Assembly: GCA_004558805.1 (NCBI GenBank)
Contig: SFDE01000003.1
Coordinates: 1-64,000 of the forward strand
Origin: Faecalibacterium prausnitzii
GTDB taxonomy: Bacteria; Bacillota; Clostridia; Oscillospirales; Ruminococcaceae
Direction of reading: 5' to 3'
DNA length: 64,000 nucleotides
Shown piece after piece: positions 1-8,381 of this stretch. A model generated the notes under the pieces. That model saw only the letters and a list, made by a program, of their open reading frames with translations, searched no databases and was not told the DNA's origin. Position 1 is the stretch's first letter. Every line of letters starts with the position of its first letter. Both the position numbers and the translations under genes were made by a program.

Positions 1-27
1 CTTTTGTCCGGCGCTTGGCGCTCAAGT

Positions 28-56
28 ATAATACCACACCCCGGCGCTCTTGTCAA
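28..56 (-). promoter_or_regulatory. Divergent sigma-A-type promoter leading out of the window
   Basis: On the minus strand TTGACA (51-56) and TATTAT (28-33) are separated by exactly 17 bases, a near-consensus vegetative promoter. It would transcribe a gene lying left of the window. A GC-rich imperfect palindrome (GGCGCTTGGCGC) starts just downstream of the -10 and could be an operator, but this is speculative. Confidence 0.6.
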
Positions 57-158
57 CACTTTTTGACAAGTTTTTTCGGTTTTCTTTGCGGTTTCTTCCG
101 GTTCTTTCCCACTGCCCTGCTTTTGCCCTTACAATATACCTTTATAGGTCCCGATTTC

Positions 159-187
159 TTGACAAGGCGGTGGAGCCATCGTATTAT
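159..187 (+). promoter_or_regulatory. Promoter of aroD
   Basis: TTGACA (159-164), a 17-base spacer and TATTAT (182-187) lie 47 bases upstream of the aroD start codon. Together with the leftward promoter at 28-56 this makes a divergent promoter region. Confidence 0.7.
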
Positions 188-233
188 GGAATCCCACCAT
201 ATTCTGTCACTATTATACAAAGGAGTGTCTGCC

Positions 234-989
234 ATGTCCTGTGTCACTGTCCGCAACTGCCCTATCGGAGAGGGTCGTCCCAAGGTCATTTTGCCCATCG
301 TGGAGCCCACCGAATCCGGGATCCTTGCAAAGGCGAGGGAGTTTTCCACCCTCCGTGCCGAATGTGTGGAATGGCGGGTGGACTGGTTTGACTCCTGCGG
401 GGACCCCGGTGCCGTGGCACGCTGCGTCCAAAAGCTGCGGGTGATCCTGCGGGACAAGCTTCTGCTGGTGACCTTCCGGACCAAAGCCGAGGGCGGGGAG
501 CAGCCGCTCTCCCACAAGGAATATCTGGACCTTCTGGGTCTGGTGATGGACACCGACTGTGCCGACCTGCTGGACGTGGAGTTTTTCACCGCCGGGGAGG
601 ACCTGCCCGACCTGATCCAACGTGCCCATTCCGCCGGGGTCGCCGTTGTCTGCTCCAGCCATGACTTTTGCAAAACGCCTCCCTGCGCCCAGCTGGTAGA
701 CCGCATGGTCCGAATGCAGCAGGCGGGAGCCGACCTGCCCAAGGTGGCGGTAATGCCCCAAAGCCCTGCCGATGTGCTGGAGCTGCTTGCCGCCACCGCC
801 GAAATGACCGAGCACCACCCGGAAACTCCGGTGATCACCATGAGCATGGGGGCACTGGGTGCTGTGAGCCGCCTTGCCGGGGAGACCTTTGGCTCCGCCA
901 TGACCTTTGCCAACCCCGGGCACGCCAGTGCCCCGGGGCAGGTCTCGCTGGACATCGTAAATGAAGTGCTGAATGCACTGCATTTGTAA
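234..989 (+). CDS. aroD: Type I 3-dehydroquinate dehydratase
   Basis: The 251-residue protein has the usual length of the type I (Schiff-base) family, which converts 3-dehydroquinate to 3-dehydroshikimate in the shikimate pathway. The catalytic residues are all visible at their E. coli positions: Glu46 and Arg48 in EWRVD, His143 in SSHDF, the Schiff-base Lys170 in LPKVAVMP and Arg213 in the VSRLAG loop, with the APGQ lid motif near 234. The ATG at 234 is chosen because AAAGGAG lies just upstream and because the reading frame open further upstream has no domain match. No other aro gene is adjacent, so it appears to be a single-gene unit under its own promoter. Confidence 0.95.
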   Translation: MSCVTVRNCPIGEGRPKVILPIVEPTESGILAKAREFSTLRAECVEWRVDWFDSCGDPGAVARCVQKLRVILRDKLLLVTFRTKAEGGEQPLSHKEYLDLLGLVMDTDCADLLDVEFFTAGEDLPDLIQRAHSAGVAVVCSSHDFCKTPPCAQLVDRMVRMQQAGADLPKVAVMPQSPADVLELLAATAEMTEHHPETPVITMSMGALGAVSRLAGETFGSAMTFANPGHASAPGQVSLDIVNEVLNALHL

Positions 990-1022
990 CCAACAAATCG
1001 GAATTTGCGGAGGAGAACACAT

Positions 1023-1353
1023 ATGAAATACCCGTGCGCTAAAGTTCTATAGTGATATGTTTGGGTTTCAACTGCTTCAAGATAACGATGGAAATATGGA
1101 ATTGACGAATAACTTGTATTTACAGGAATCGGGTTACTGGGAACAATTTACAAAAAGAAGCATTATTTCAAACAGTAATCAGTCTGAATTATACTTTGAA
1201 GAACCTGACATAGAACAGTTTGTAGAGCGTCTTGAGACACTTTACCCTGAAACCGAATACGTCAATTACCTGATGACACACAGTTGGGGGCAAAAGGTGG
1301 TCAGATTTTATGACCCTGACGGAAATCTGATCGAAGTCGGAACACCTGTATAA
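1023..1353 (+). pseudogene. VOC/glyoxalase-fold gene with a 5' internal deletion
   Basis: A good ribosome site (GGAGGAG) precedes ATG at 1023, but that frame stops after nine codons. The VOC-like protein lies in another frame: from about 1030 it reads NTRALKFYSDMFGFQ, the start of the first VOC repeat, and it ends with a metal-site-like FYDPDGNLIEVGTP. The normal beginning of the domain (first beta strand) is missing. The sequence AATACC at the junction fits a deletion between short repeats in a once intact gene. Translation could restart at ATG 1057 and give 98 residues, but that has no clear ribosome site. The gene is much more AT-rich than its neighbours, which suggests acquisition from outside. 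A sequencing error is unlikely, since a whole beta strand rather than one base is missing. Confidence 0.7.
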
Positions 1354-1393
1354 TCTGGCTCGACAACTTCCAATTTGTCGCACATCCTGCCTA

Positions 1394-1450
1394 AAACATA
1401 AACCGGAATGATCTTCCCGTTTTCGGGTGGATCGTTCCGGTTTTTATGTT
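1394..1450. terminator. Bidirectional terminator
   Basis: A stem formed by CATAAACCGGAATGATC and its near-complement GATCGTTCCGGTTTTTATG lies between the VOC gene (plus) and the 3' end of icd (minus). Both sides carry A/T runs, so it can end transcription in both directions. Confidence 0.75.
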
Positions 1451-1465
1451 ATATTGAAAATCGTT

Positions 1466-2677
1466 TTATGCCAGCTTAGCTTCCAGACGCTCACGGATCG
1501 CCTTGATGAACTCCTCACTGTCCACGGCAGTGGGGGTGATGCCCTCTGCAAGGGCGCACAGGTCCTTGGTCATGATGCCTTCGTTGAGGGTCTGCAGGCT
1601 TGCTGCTTCCAGAGCCTCACCAAACTTTACCAGTTCCGGCAGCTGATCCAGCTCGCCCCGCTTTTTGAAAGCGCCGGACCATGCAAAGATGGTCGCCATG
1701 GGGTTGGTGGAGGTCTTTTCACCCTTCAGATACTTATAGTAATGACGGGTGACGGTGCCGTGTGCCGCCTCGTACTCGTACTTGCCGTCGGGGCTTACCA
1801 ACACGCTGGTCATCATGGCAAGGGAGCCAAAGGCGGTGGACACCATGTCGCTCATGACGTCACCGTCGTAGTTCTTGCACGCCCAGACAAAGCCGCCCTC
1901 GCTGCGGATGACCCGTGCCACGATATCGTCAATGAGGCTGTAGAAGTAGGTGATGCCAGCTGCCTCAAACTTTGCCTTGTACTCGGCATCGTAGATCTCC
2001 TGGAAGATATCCTTGAAGGTGTGGTCGTACTTCTTGGAGATGGTATCCTTGGCACCAAACCACAGGTCCTGCTTTACGTCCAGCGCATAGTTGAAGCAGC
2101 TGCGGGCAAAGCTGCGGATGGAGTCGTCCTTGTTGTACTGTCCCTGCAGCACACCGGCGCCCTCAAAGTCAAAGACGGTGGCACGCTGCTCCGAGCCATC
2201 GGCACCGGTGAACACCAGCTCTGCCTTGCCTGCTCCGGGGATCCGGAACTCGGTGCACTTATACACGTCGCCGTAGGCATGGCGGGCAATGGTGATGGGC
2301 TTATTCCAGTTCTTGACCACCGGCTTGACGCAGTCGATCATGATGGGGGCACGGAACACGGTGCCGTCCAGTACGGCACGGATGGTGCCGTTGGGGCTCT
2401 TCCACATCTCGTGGAGCTTGTACTCATCCATACGCTGGGCATTGGGGGTGATGGTGGCGCACTTTACCGAGACGCCGTACTTTTTGTTGGCAAGTGCTGC
2501 GTCCATGGTCACCTGATCGGCGGTGGCGTCACGGTTGGGCAGCCCAAGGTCGTAGTACTCGGTCTTGAGGTCCACAAAGGGAAGGATCAATTCATCCTTG
2601 ATCATCTTCCACAGGATGCGGGTCATCTCGTCGCCGTCCATCTCGACGAGGGGAGTGGTCATTTTGATCTTTTCCAT
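1466..2677 (-). CDS. icd: NADP-dependent isocitrate dehydrogenase (eukaryote-like subfamily)
   Basis: 403 residues, typical of the homodimeric isocitrate dehydrogenases related to mitochondrial IDH2 rather than to the E. coli enzyme. They oxidise isocitrate to 2-oxoglutarate with NADP+. Recognisable blocks are the N-terminal VEMDGDEMTR, the substrate-binding SPNGTIRAVLDGTVFR near residues 95-110, a DDIVARVIRSEGGFVWACKNYDGDV metal-site region (quoted in parts: DDIVARV, CKNYDGDV) near 250-280, and EAAHGTVTRHY near 310. It is the last gene of a three-gene minus-strand run with an aminotransferase and a CDF transporter. The product 2-oxoglutarate is the amino acceptor for glutamate synthesis, which fits the aminotransferase next door. 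Confidence 0.93.
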   Translation of the reverse strand: MEKIKMTTPLVEMDGDEMTRILWKMIKDELILPFVDLKTEYYDLGLPNRDATADQVTMDAALANKKYGVSVKCATITPNAQRMDEYKLHEMWKSPNGTIRAVLDGTVFRAPIMIDCVKPVVKNWNKPITIARHAYGDVYKCTEFRIPGAGKAELVFTGADGSEQRATVFDFEGAGVLQGQYNKDDSIRSFARSCFNYALDVKQDLWFGAKDTISKKYDHTFKDIFQEIYDAEYKAKFEAAGITYFYSLIDDIVARVIRSEGGFVWACKNYDGDVMSDMVSTAFGSLAMMTSVLVSPDGKYEYEAAHGTVTRHYYKYLKGEKTSTNPMATIFAWSGAFKKRGELDQLPELVKFGEALEAASLQTLNEGIMTKDLCALAEGITPTAVDSEEFIKAIRERLEAKLA

Positions 2678-2746
2678 AGCAGGTTTCCCTTTTCTCTCAT
2701 GGGTGATGTATGTTCCAGTCCCGCACCGGGCGGGGCTGCAGCCGAC

Positions 2747-3934
2747 TTATTTGCGGTATGCTGCCGCCAGCTTTTCCAGTGCCGGCAGGCTGCGGCGCAC
2801 CTTTTCGGTGTCGATGCAGTAGGCAAGCCGCACATATCCCTTTACCCCAAAGCTGTCGCTGGGCACCAGCAGCAGGTCAAACTCCCGCGCCTTCCGGCAG
2901 AAAGCGTTGGCATCCTCTTCCAGCGCCTTGGGGAAGATGTAGAAGGTGCCGCCGGGGCGTTCCACCTCAAAGCCCAGCCGGGTCAGCTCCTCGTACAGCA
3001 GGTTCATGTTGGTCTCGTAGACCGACAGGTCGCTTGTGACTCCCTGACAGCGTCCCACAGCCCGCTGGATGATGCTGGGGGGGCAGTTGTGCCCGGTAAA
3101 CCGGGAGATCTGCGCCATCATGTCCACAAGGATCTCTTCCCCCTCGCAGCCGGGGCGTACCGCCACATAGCCCAGCCGCTCTCCCGGCAGGCTCAGGCTC
3201 TTGGAATAGGAAAAGCAGGTGAGGGTGTGGGGATAGAAGGCGGCGGGGTAGGGCACGGTCTTGCCGTCAAAAGCAATGTCCCGGTAAGGCTCATCGCTGA
3301 CAAGGAAGATGTTGTGCCCATACTGCCGGCTCTTGGCGGTAAGGATCTCTGCCATGCGGGTGAGGGCAGCGGCGGAGTAGACCACGCCGGTGGGGTTGTT
3401 GGGAGTATTGATGAGGACGCAGGTGACCTTTTCGGTCAGCATCTCCTCAAACGCCTCTAGATCCGGCTGAAAGTCCGGAGCGTGGGGAGGCACCACCTTC
3501 AGCACCGCCCCGGTGCCTGCCACATAGGGACCGTACTCCGGGAAGTAGGGAGCAAAGGTCAGCACCTCATCCCCGGGGCAGGTCACCGCCCGGATGGCAT
3601 GGGCGATTGCTCCCGCCGCACCGGTGGTGGGGAAGATATGCTTCTGCTCATAGGGCAAAGCAAAGGTCTGCGCCAGATGCGCCGCCACGGCGGTGCGGAA
3701 CCCCGGGTCTCCCTGACTGGGGCAATAGCCGTGAAGGGTCACCGGTTCCTCCTGTGCCAGCAGCTCCTGCATAGCCGCCGTAAACTCTGGCGGGCAGGGC
3801 ACGCTGGGGTTCCCCAGCGAGTAGTCAAAGACATTTTCGTACCCGATCTGCGCCGCCCGCTGTTTTCCGTACATAAACATTTCCCGGATCACGCTTTTGT
3901 TGCCCAGCATGGCACGATAGGTGTCATTCAGCAT
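2747..3934 (-). CDS. PLP-dependent aminotransferase, class I/II
   Basis: 395 residues with the fold-type I aminotransferase pattern. There is the cofactor-stacking region TTGAAGAIAHA near 100, the NTPNNPTG motif near 175 and the PLP lysine in FSYSKSLSLPGERLGY near 245. The subfamily resembles broad-specificity aspartate/aromatic aminotransferases. The exact substrate cannot be read from the sequence. The start ATG is preceded by AAGGGGGAAG. The gene lies 24 bases after the CDF transporter and 69 bases before icd, so the three are probably co-transcribed. Confidence 0.85.
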   Translation of the reverse strand: MLNDTYRAMLGNKSVIREMFMYGKQRAAQIGYENVFDYSLGNPSVPCPPEFTAAMQELLAQEEPVTLHGYCPSQGDPGFRTAVAAHLAQTFALPYEQKHIFPTTGAAGAIAHAIRAVTCPGDEVLTFAPYFPEYGPYVAGTGAVLKVVPPHAPDFQPDLEAFEEMLTEKVTCVLINTPNNPTGVVYSAAALTRMAEILTAKSRQYGHNIFLVSDEPYRDIAFDGKTVPYPAAFYPHTLTCFSYSKSLSLPGERLGYVAVRPGCEGEEILVDMMAQISRFTGHNCPPSIIQRAVGRCQGVTSDLSVYETNMNLLYEELTRLGFEVERPGGTFYIFPKALEEDANAFCRKAREFDLLLVPSDSFGVKGYVRLAYCIDTEKVRRSLPALEKLAAAYRK

Positions 3935-3958
3935 AATACTTCCCCCTTAAAAACGGTT

Positions 3959-5143
3959 TTACCGGTGGGCAGCCGCCGTATAGCTCTGCTCCAGCTTGAT
4001 GATGCAGTTGTAGGTGGGGTCCTGCGCCTTGATGAACTGCTCCATCTGGGTCAGCAGCTCCACCTTGTCCCCGGCGTAGCCTGCCGGGATCACCAGATCG
4101 AACAGCACATTGGTGTGGGTCTTGCCCGGCACGATGCGCAGGTCATGGAGGGAAAGCTCCGGGTCCAACTGCCGGAGCTTCTCGGTGAGCCGTGCCCGCA
4201 GCACCCCCACCGCCGCATCGGAAGTGACGATGGGATCATAGTGGATGGTCACCATGAGCCGGTCATTTTTCATGAAGTCCCGCTCGATATTGTCGATGAG
4301 GTCGTGAGCGTCCAACGGTTCCATCTCCGCCGGCAGCTCCACATGAAGGGAGGCAAACTGGTGTCCCGGACCGTAATCGTGGACCATCAGGTCATGCATC
4401 CCCAGCACACCGGGGTAGTTCTGTACCGTCTGCTCAATGTGGTCCACCAACTCCTCACTGGGGCTTTCTCCCAGCAGGGGGCTAAGAGTGTCCCGCACCA
4501 GTCCCCAACCGGAAATGAGGATGAACACTGCTACCCCTACGCCCATGAGACCATCCAGAACATCCCAGCCTGTAAGGCGGCACAGGATGGCGGCAAGGAG
4601 TACCGCCCCGGTGCTCAGCACGTCGTTGCGGCTGTCCGCCGCCGTGGCAATGAGGGTCTCGGAGGCGATGATGCGCCCGATGGTGCGGTTGAACACGCTC
4701 ATCCACAGCTTTACCAGAATGGACGCCACCAGCACCGCCACCGTGAGCCAGCTGAACAGCACCGGGGTGGGGTGCAGTACCTTTACCACCGACTCCTTCA
4801 GCAGAGAAAAGCCGATGCCCAGAATGGTGACGCTGACTGCCAGCCCTGCCAGATACTCGTACCGGGCGTGCCCAAAGGGATGCTCGGCGTCCGGTGCCTT
4901 AGCGGCAAGCCGGAAGCCCACCAGGCTCACCACGTTGGAAGAGGCGTCCGAAAGGTTGTTCAAAGCGTCTGCCATGATGGCGATGGAGCCAAAGAGAGAA
5001 CCCACCGTCAGCTTTCCCAGGCAGAGCAGCAGGTTGCACACCATGCCCACCCCGCCGGCAAGGTTGCCGTAGGCGGCACGGACCCGGGGGTCCTGGGCAC
5101 GGTCCGGCTGGTGGATAAAAAGACGGATCAGTAACTTTGTCAT
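3959..5143 (-). CDS. Cation diffusion facilitator (CDF) metal transporter
   Basis: 394 residues. The N-terminal half has about six membrane spans, including the metal-site helix ADALNNLSDASS and a second motif HPFGHARYEYLAG that is typical of the family. The C-terminal 100 residues form the cytosolic metal-sensing domain with His-rich loops (MHDLMVHDYGPGH). CDF proteins export Zn2+, Fe2+, Mn2+ or Cd2+ by proton antiport. The metal here is not known. ATG at 5143 is chosen because GGAGGAAAAT lies directly upstream; the frame remains open to 5194 but has no other support. First gene of the CDF-aminotransferase-icd run. Confidence 0.9.
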   Translation of the reverse strand: MTKLLIRLFIHQPDRAQDPRVRAAYGNLAGGVGMVCNLLLCLGKLTVGSLFGSIAIMADALNNLSDASSNVVSLVGFRLAAKAPDAEHPFGHARYEYLAGLAVSVTILGIGFSLLKESVVKVLHPTPVLFSWLTVAVLVASILVKLWMSVFNRTIGRIIASETLIATAADSRNDVLSTGAVLLAAILCRLTGWDVLDGLMGVGVAVFILISGWGLVRDTLSPLLGESPSEELVDHIEQTVQNYPGVLGMHDLMVHDYGPGHQFASLHVELPAEMEPLDAHDLIDNIERDFMKNDRLMVTIHYDPIVTSDAAVGVLRARLTEKLRQLDPELSLHDLRIVPGKTHTNVLFDLVIPAGYAGDKVELLTQMEQFIKAQDPTYNCIIKLEQSYTAAAHR

Positions 5144-5201
5144 ATTTTCCTCCATGGGCAGCGCTGGACTCCTGCATACCCGAACTTCTGTCATACCCTA
5201 C

Positions 5202-5230
5202 AGTATAACATTAAGCTTTATAGTTTTAAA
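5202..5230 (-). promoter_or_regulatory. Promoter for the CDF-aminotransferase-icd run
   Basis: TTTAAA (5225-5230), a 17-base spacer and TATACT (5202-5207) on the minus strand, about 60 bases upstream of the CDF start. Confidence 0.5.
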
Positions 5231-5256
5231 GCGTTTTTGCAAAAGTTTTACCGGGA

Positions 5257-5300
5257 CACAAAACCCCCGGCGGGGCAAAAAGCTCCGCCGGGGGGCGTTG
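5257..5300 (-). terminator. Terminator after ptsI
   Basis: A GC-rich stem (CCCCCGGCGG pairing with CCGCCGGGGG, 5264-5273 with 5285-5294) is followed on the minus strand by TTTTGTG. Confidence 0.8.
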
Positions 5301-5320
5301 TATCGGATGTTTTACAGACC

Positions 5321-6964
5321 TTATGCCTTTTCGGAAGGCTTGCTCAGATCTACGCTGCGGATGATCTTGCGCACCGGCAGGATGCTCTTGGCGTTCATGG
5401 ACAGCTCGTCCACGCCCATCCGCAGGAAGGTCTCGGTGAGGGCGGTATCGGCGCCCAACTCGCCGCAGATGCCCACCCAGATGCCGTGGCGGTGTCCTGC
5501 CTCGATGGTCATCTTGATGGCACGGAGCACAGCGGGGTGATGAGGGTTGAAGAAAGGCTCCAGCTTTGCGTTCTGACGGTCCAGTGCACAAGTGTACTGG
5601 GTCAGGTCGTTGGTGCCGATGGAGAAGAAGTCGCACTCGGCGGCAAGCTCATCGGCAACCAGAACAGCGGCGGGGGTCTCGATCATGGTGCCCACCTCGA
5701 TGTTCTTGCCCATCTTGACGCCCTCGGCGGTAAGCTCGGCACGGCACTCTTCCAGAACTGCCTTGGCGTCCTGCAGCTCCCGCAGGCTGGTGATCATGGG
5801 GAACATGATGCTCATGTTACCGTAGGCAGAAGCACGCAGCAACGCACGCAGCTGGGTCTTGAAGAAGTCCTTGCGGGTCAGGCAGATGCGGATGGCACGG
5901 TAGCCCAGCGCGGGGTTATCCTCGTGATCCAGCTTCATATAATCCACGGTCTTATCTGCGCCGATATCACAGGTGCGCACCACTACCTTGCGGGGGGCAA
6001 GGCTTTCCACTACCTGCTTGTAAGCCTCGAACTGATAGTCCTCCGTGGGGTAGTCCTTGCAGTTCAGATACACGAACTCAGTGCGGAACAGACCCACGCC
6101 GCCGGCGTCGTTCTGCTGCACAGCGCCCACGTCGCCCATGCCGCCGATGTTGGCAAAGACGTTGATGGTCTTGCCGTCCAGAGTGGTGTTGGGCTTGCCC
6201 TTCAGCTCCTGCAGCAGAGCCTGCTTTTTCTGGTCCTCCTGCTGGCGCTTTTTCAGGCTCTTGAGCAGGTCCGGGGTGGGGTCCACATAGACGCAGGCAT
6301 TGTAGCCGTCAATGACTGCAATCTTGCCGTCCCAGTCGTCCTGAATGTCCTTGCACTGGATCAGAGCGGGAATGTTCATGCTCCGTGCCAGAATGGCGGT
6401 GTGGCTGTTGGAGCTGCCCTCCCGGGTGATGAAGCCCAGCAGCAGGCTCTTGTCCATCCGCACGGTCTCGGAGGGAGCAAGGTCCTCCGCCACCAGGATG
6501 CTGGGCTCGGTGCCCTGCAGGGAAGCGTTGTCCACCCCCTGCAGGATGTCCAGGATCGCCTGAGCGATGTCGATGACATCGGCGCTGCGTGCCTGAAGAT
6601 AGGGGTCATCCATGGCAGCAAACACCGCCGCCTGATTGTCGCCGGCAGTCTTGACGGCGTACTCGGCGCAGCGGTGCTGCCCGGTGATGATCTCCTTGAT
6701 GGCGTCCACAAAGTCGTCATCCTCCAGCATCATGGCATGGATGTTGAACACCTCGGCGATGTCCTCTCCTGCCTCTGCCAGTGCCTTTTCGTACAGGGCG
6801 GTCTGCTGCTCGATCGCCTTTTGCTGTGCTGCTTCAAAACGCTGGATCTCTGCAGTGGTATCCGCCACCTCCGCCGGGGAGATAGTGGTGTCTTTTTTCT
6901 TGTAGATCTTCAGTTTGCCGACGGCAATACCGTTCAGAATGCTTTTGCCTGTGCCTACCTGCAT
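5321..6964 (-). CDS. ptsI: Phosphoenolpyruvate-protein phosphotransferase, PTS enzyme I
   Basis: 547 residues, slightly shorter than most enzyme I proteins. Enzyme I takes phosphate from PEP onto His188 (motif GSSNSHTAILAR) and passes it to HPr. Other family marks are GGVGLFRTEFVYL near 290-305, the PEP-site IGTNDLTQY near 430-440 and the catalytic-Cys loop GICGELG near 480-490. The ATG at 6964 is preceded by AAGGAG with good spacing. The frame is open upstream to 7051, but that part overlaps a terminator. The gene follows ptsH on the same strand, and it serves all PTS permeases, including the nag and IIC-like genes in this window. Confidence 0.95.
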   Translation of the reverse strand: MQVGTGKSILNGIAVGKLKIYKKKDTTISPAEVADTTAEIQRFEAAQQKAIEQQTALYEKALAEAGEDIAEVFNIHAMMLEDDDFVDAIKEIITGQHRCAEYAVKTAGDNQAAVFAAMDDPYLQARSADVIDIAQAILDILQGVDNASLQGTEPSILVAEDLAPSETVRMDKSLLLGFITREGSSNSHTAILARSMNIPALIQCKDIQDDWDGKIAVIDGYNACVYVDPTPDLLKSLKKRQQEDQKKQALLQELKGKPNTTLDGKTINVFANIGGMGDVGAVQQNDAGGVGLFRTEFVYLNCKDYPTEDYQFEAYKQVVESLAPRKVVVRTCDIGADKTVDYMKLDHEDNPALGYRAIRICLTRKDFFKTQLRALLRASAYGNMSIMFPMITSLRELQDAKAVLEECRAELTAEGVKMGKNIEVGTMIETPAAVLVADELAAECDFFSIGTNDLTQYTCALDRQNAKLEPFFNPHHPAVLRAIKMTIEAGHRHGIWVGICGELGADTALTETFLRMGVDELSMNAKSILPVRKIIRSVDLSKPSEKA

Positions 6965-6991
6965 TGCACTTTCTCCTTCTTTGTCATCACG

Positions 6992-7028
6992 AAAACAAAA
7001 AAGCCCTCGCAGATCTCCCCGCAAGGGC
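6992..7028 (-). terminator. Intrinsic terminator between ptsH and ptsI
   Basis: On the minus strand GCCCTTGC pairs with GCGAGGGC (7021-7028 with 7003-7010) across a ten-base loop and is followed by TTTTTTGTTTT. It sits in the 83-base gap, so only read-through transcripts would carry ptsI. Confidence 0.8.
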
Positions 7029-7047
7029 ACTTGTATCACGGCTGAGA

Positions 7048-7305
7048 TCAAACGTTCTCGCTCAGGAACTTCTGAATTGCCTCTGCTGCTGCTTCTTCGT
7101 CATCACCTTCCACCTTGATGGTGATGGTCTCGCCCTGCTTGACGCCCATGCCCATCAGAGCCATCAGCTTGCGCATATCGCAGCTCTTGCCGTCCTTTTC
7201 CAGGGTGGCGGTGCTTGCAAAGCCCTTGACGGTCTTGACGAGCAGACCTGCGGGACGGGCGTGGATGCCGCAGGCATCCTTAACGGTATACTGGAATTCC
7301 TTCAT
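7048..7305 (-). CDS. ptsH: Phosphocarrier protein HPr
   Basis: 85 residues, the normal HPr length. The phosphorylated His15 is in the canonical GIHARPAG motif. Position 46, which is the regulatory serine in most Gram-positive HPr proteins, is Lys here (DMRKLMALMGMGV), so ATP-dependent HPr(Ser) kinase control would not be possible on this copy. The start ATG at 7305 is preferred over the ATG at 7311 because AAGGAG lies nine bases upstream of the former and only three of the latter. It is transcribed from its own promoter and is followed by a terminator before ptsI. Confidence 0.93.
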   Translation of the reverse strand: MKEFQYTVKDACGIHARPAGLLVKTVKGFASTATLEKDGKSCDMRKLMALMGMGVKQGETITIKVEGDDEEAAAEAIQKFLSENV

Positions 7306-7620
7306 AATCATTTTCTCCTTACATGATCCCATGCACGCCCGGCTCTCATTCTGCACATTTCCGGGATGCGGAGCGCAAAGCACACCGCAGCATGGTTTAT
7401 ACTTTTATTATAAACCCTGTACCGGCTTTTTTCACCCTTCTATATTGCCGATTTTTCCGCAAAAATTTTGTTACATTTGAACATGTTCATGGGACAAAAT
7501 TAGCATCTTTTTATATTTTTTCCGTTTTGTTTGCAAAAATTGGGCAATCTGCGCCCCGCCTTTGCCCCTCTGCCGGAGATGCCTCTCCGGCGGGGACGGC
7601 GTTTTCCGGTATTTCCGGCT
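7306..7620. other. Gene-free stretch upstream of ptsH
   Basis: This 315-base AT-rich stretch holds the ptsH promoter (7407-7435), a ten-base palindrome GAACATGTTC at 7479-7488, and a perfect hairpin GCCGGAGA/TCTCCGGC at 7572-7591 just past the 3' end of the DUF4830-like gene. The hairpin has no clear T run, so its role as a terminator is uncertain. Confidence 0.5.
7407..7435 (-). promoter_or_regulatory. Promoter of ptsH
   Basis: A perfect TATAAT (7407-7412) lies 17 bases from GTGAAA (7430-7435, four of six matches to TTGACA) on the minus strand. The leader would be about 95 bases. Confidence 0.6.
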
Positions 7621-8268
7621 TCACTCCACCGGATAGCCCTCTGCATCCAGAGGCAGGGACGTGTAGTCCGGGGCGGGCAGAACGCTGTCCGCCTCCCCGG
7701 AAGTTTCCACCGTCGGTTCCGGTGCCTCGGTAAGGGGCTCGTCGTGGCGCTCGCCCCAGTCGCCGCTGTAGTCCTCCCCGGAGGTCTGCTGCGCCATTGC
7801 CTCCTGCAGGTCCTTCATGCCCACCACGGTGCCGGAGGGGCGTTCCAGCAGGTAGGCACCCACCGCCTTTTTGCGCCACACCAGCAGCACCCCGTAGCGG
7901 CTGGTGTCCCCGCTGGCTGCCGCCGGGATCAGTGCCACCCACTTTTCCACCATCTTGCCCTTGCACCGGGCAAGGTCCATGCCGCTCTGCTGCACCACTC
8001 CGTTAAAGGCGGAAAAGCTGTCGTCCCACTTCCGGGGGATCTTGACCTTATCCACCGTCACCGAGGCGCCGTCCACCTCCAGCCCGTATCCCGCAAACCA
8101 GATCTGCACATCCTGTGCGCTTTCGATCCGGTTGCCCGGTGCCGCTGCCGTCACCGTGCGGGTGCTGATGTACCGCCCCAGCAGGGCGCTGCACACCACC
8201 AGCCCGCAGCACATGATGCCCAGCCCCAGCTTTTTCAGACTCGTTTTGCTCAGAGTGACCACAAACAT
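7621..8268 (-). CDS. Membrane-anchored protein resembling DUF4830
   Basis: 215 residues. A basic start (MFVVTLSKTSLKKLG) is followed by one hydrophobic span at about residues 14-32 and then an extracytoplasmic domain. Its region QIWFAGYGLEVDG...VKIPRKWD resembles the DUF4830 family as I recall it. The C-terminal 60 residues are acidic and proline-rich. No catalytic motif is visible and the function is unknown. The start at 8268 has GGGGGAGG eight bases upstream. The gene is separated from the HAD gene by a terminator, so it is probably its own unit. Confidence 0.7.
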   Translation of the reverse strand: MFVVTLSKTSLKKLGLGIMCCGLVVCSALLGRYISTRTVTAAAPGNRIESAQDVQIWFAGYGLEVDGASVTVDKVKIPRKWDDSFSAFNGVVQQSGMDLARCKGKMVEKWVALIPAAASGDTSRYGVLLVWRKKAVGAYLLERPSGTVVGMKDLQEAMAQQTSGEDYSGDWGERHDEPLTEAPEPTVETSGEADSVLPAPDYTSLPLDAEGYPVE

Positions 8269-8333
8269 GACCCACGCCTCCCCCGCCGATTTTTGCTCTG
8301 TGACCACTGTATGGGGCACCGGGGACAGATATG

Positions 8334-8362
8334 ACAAAAAGCAGGCACATCGTGCCTGCTTT
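8334..8362 (-). terminator. Terminator after the HAD phosphatase gene
   Basis: GCAGGCAC-GAT-GTGCCTGC followed by TTTTTGTC on the minus strand. Confidence 0.85.
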
Positions 8363-8381
8363 CTGCGGTCATGAGACCGTC

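Noticed and set aside
1427..3460. A 677-codon open frame on the plus strand opposite icd and the aminotransferase gene
   Set aside because: It has no family motif, is full of His/Val/Gly typical of antisense frames in GC-rich coding DNA, and covers two well-supported genes on the other strand.
7479..7488. SOS (LexA) box GAACATGTTC upstream of ptsH
   Set aside because: The Gram-positive LexA site has four bases between GAAC and GTTC; here there are two, and the gene is not a damage gene.
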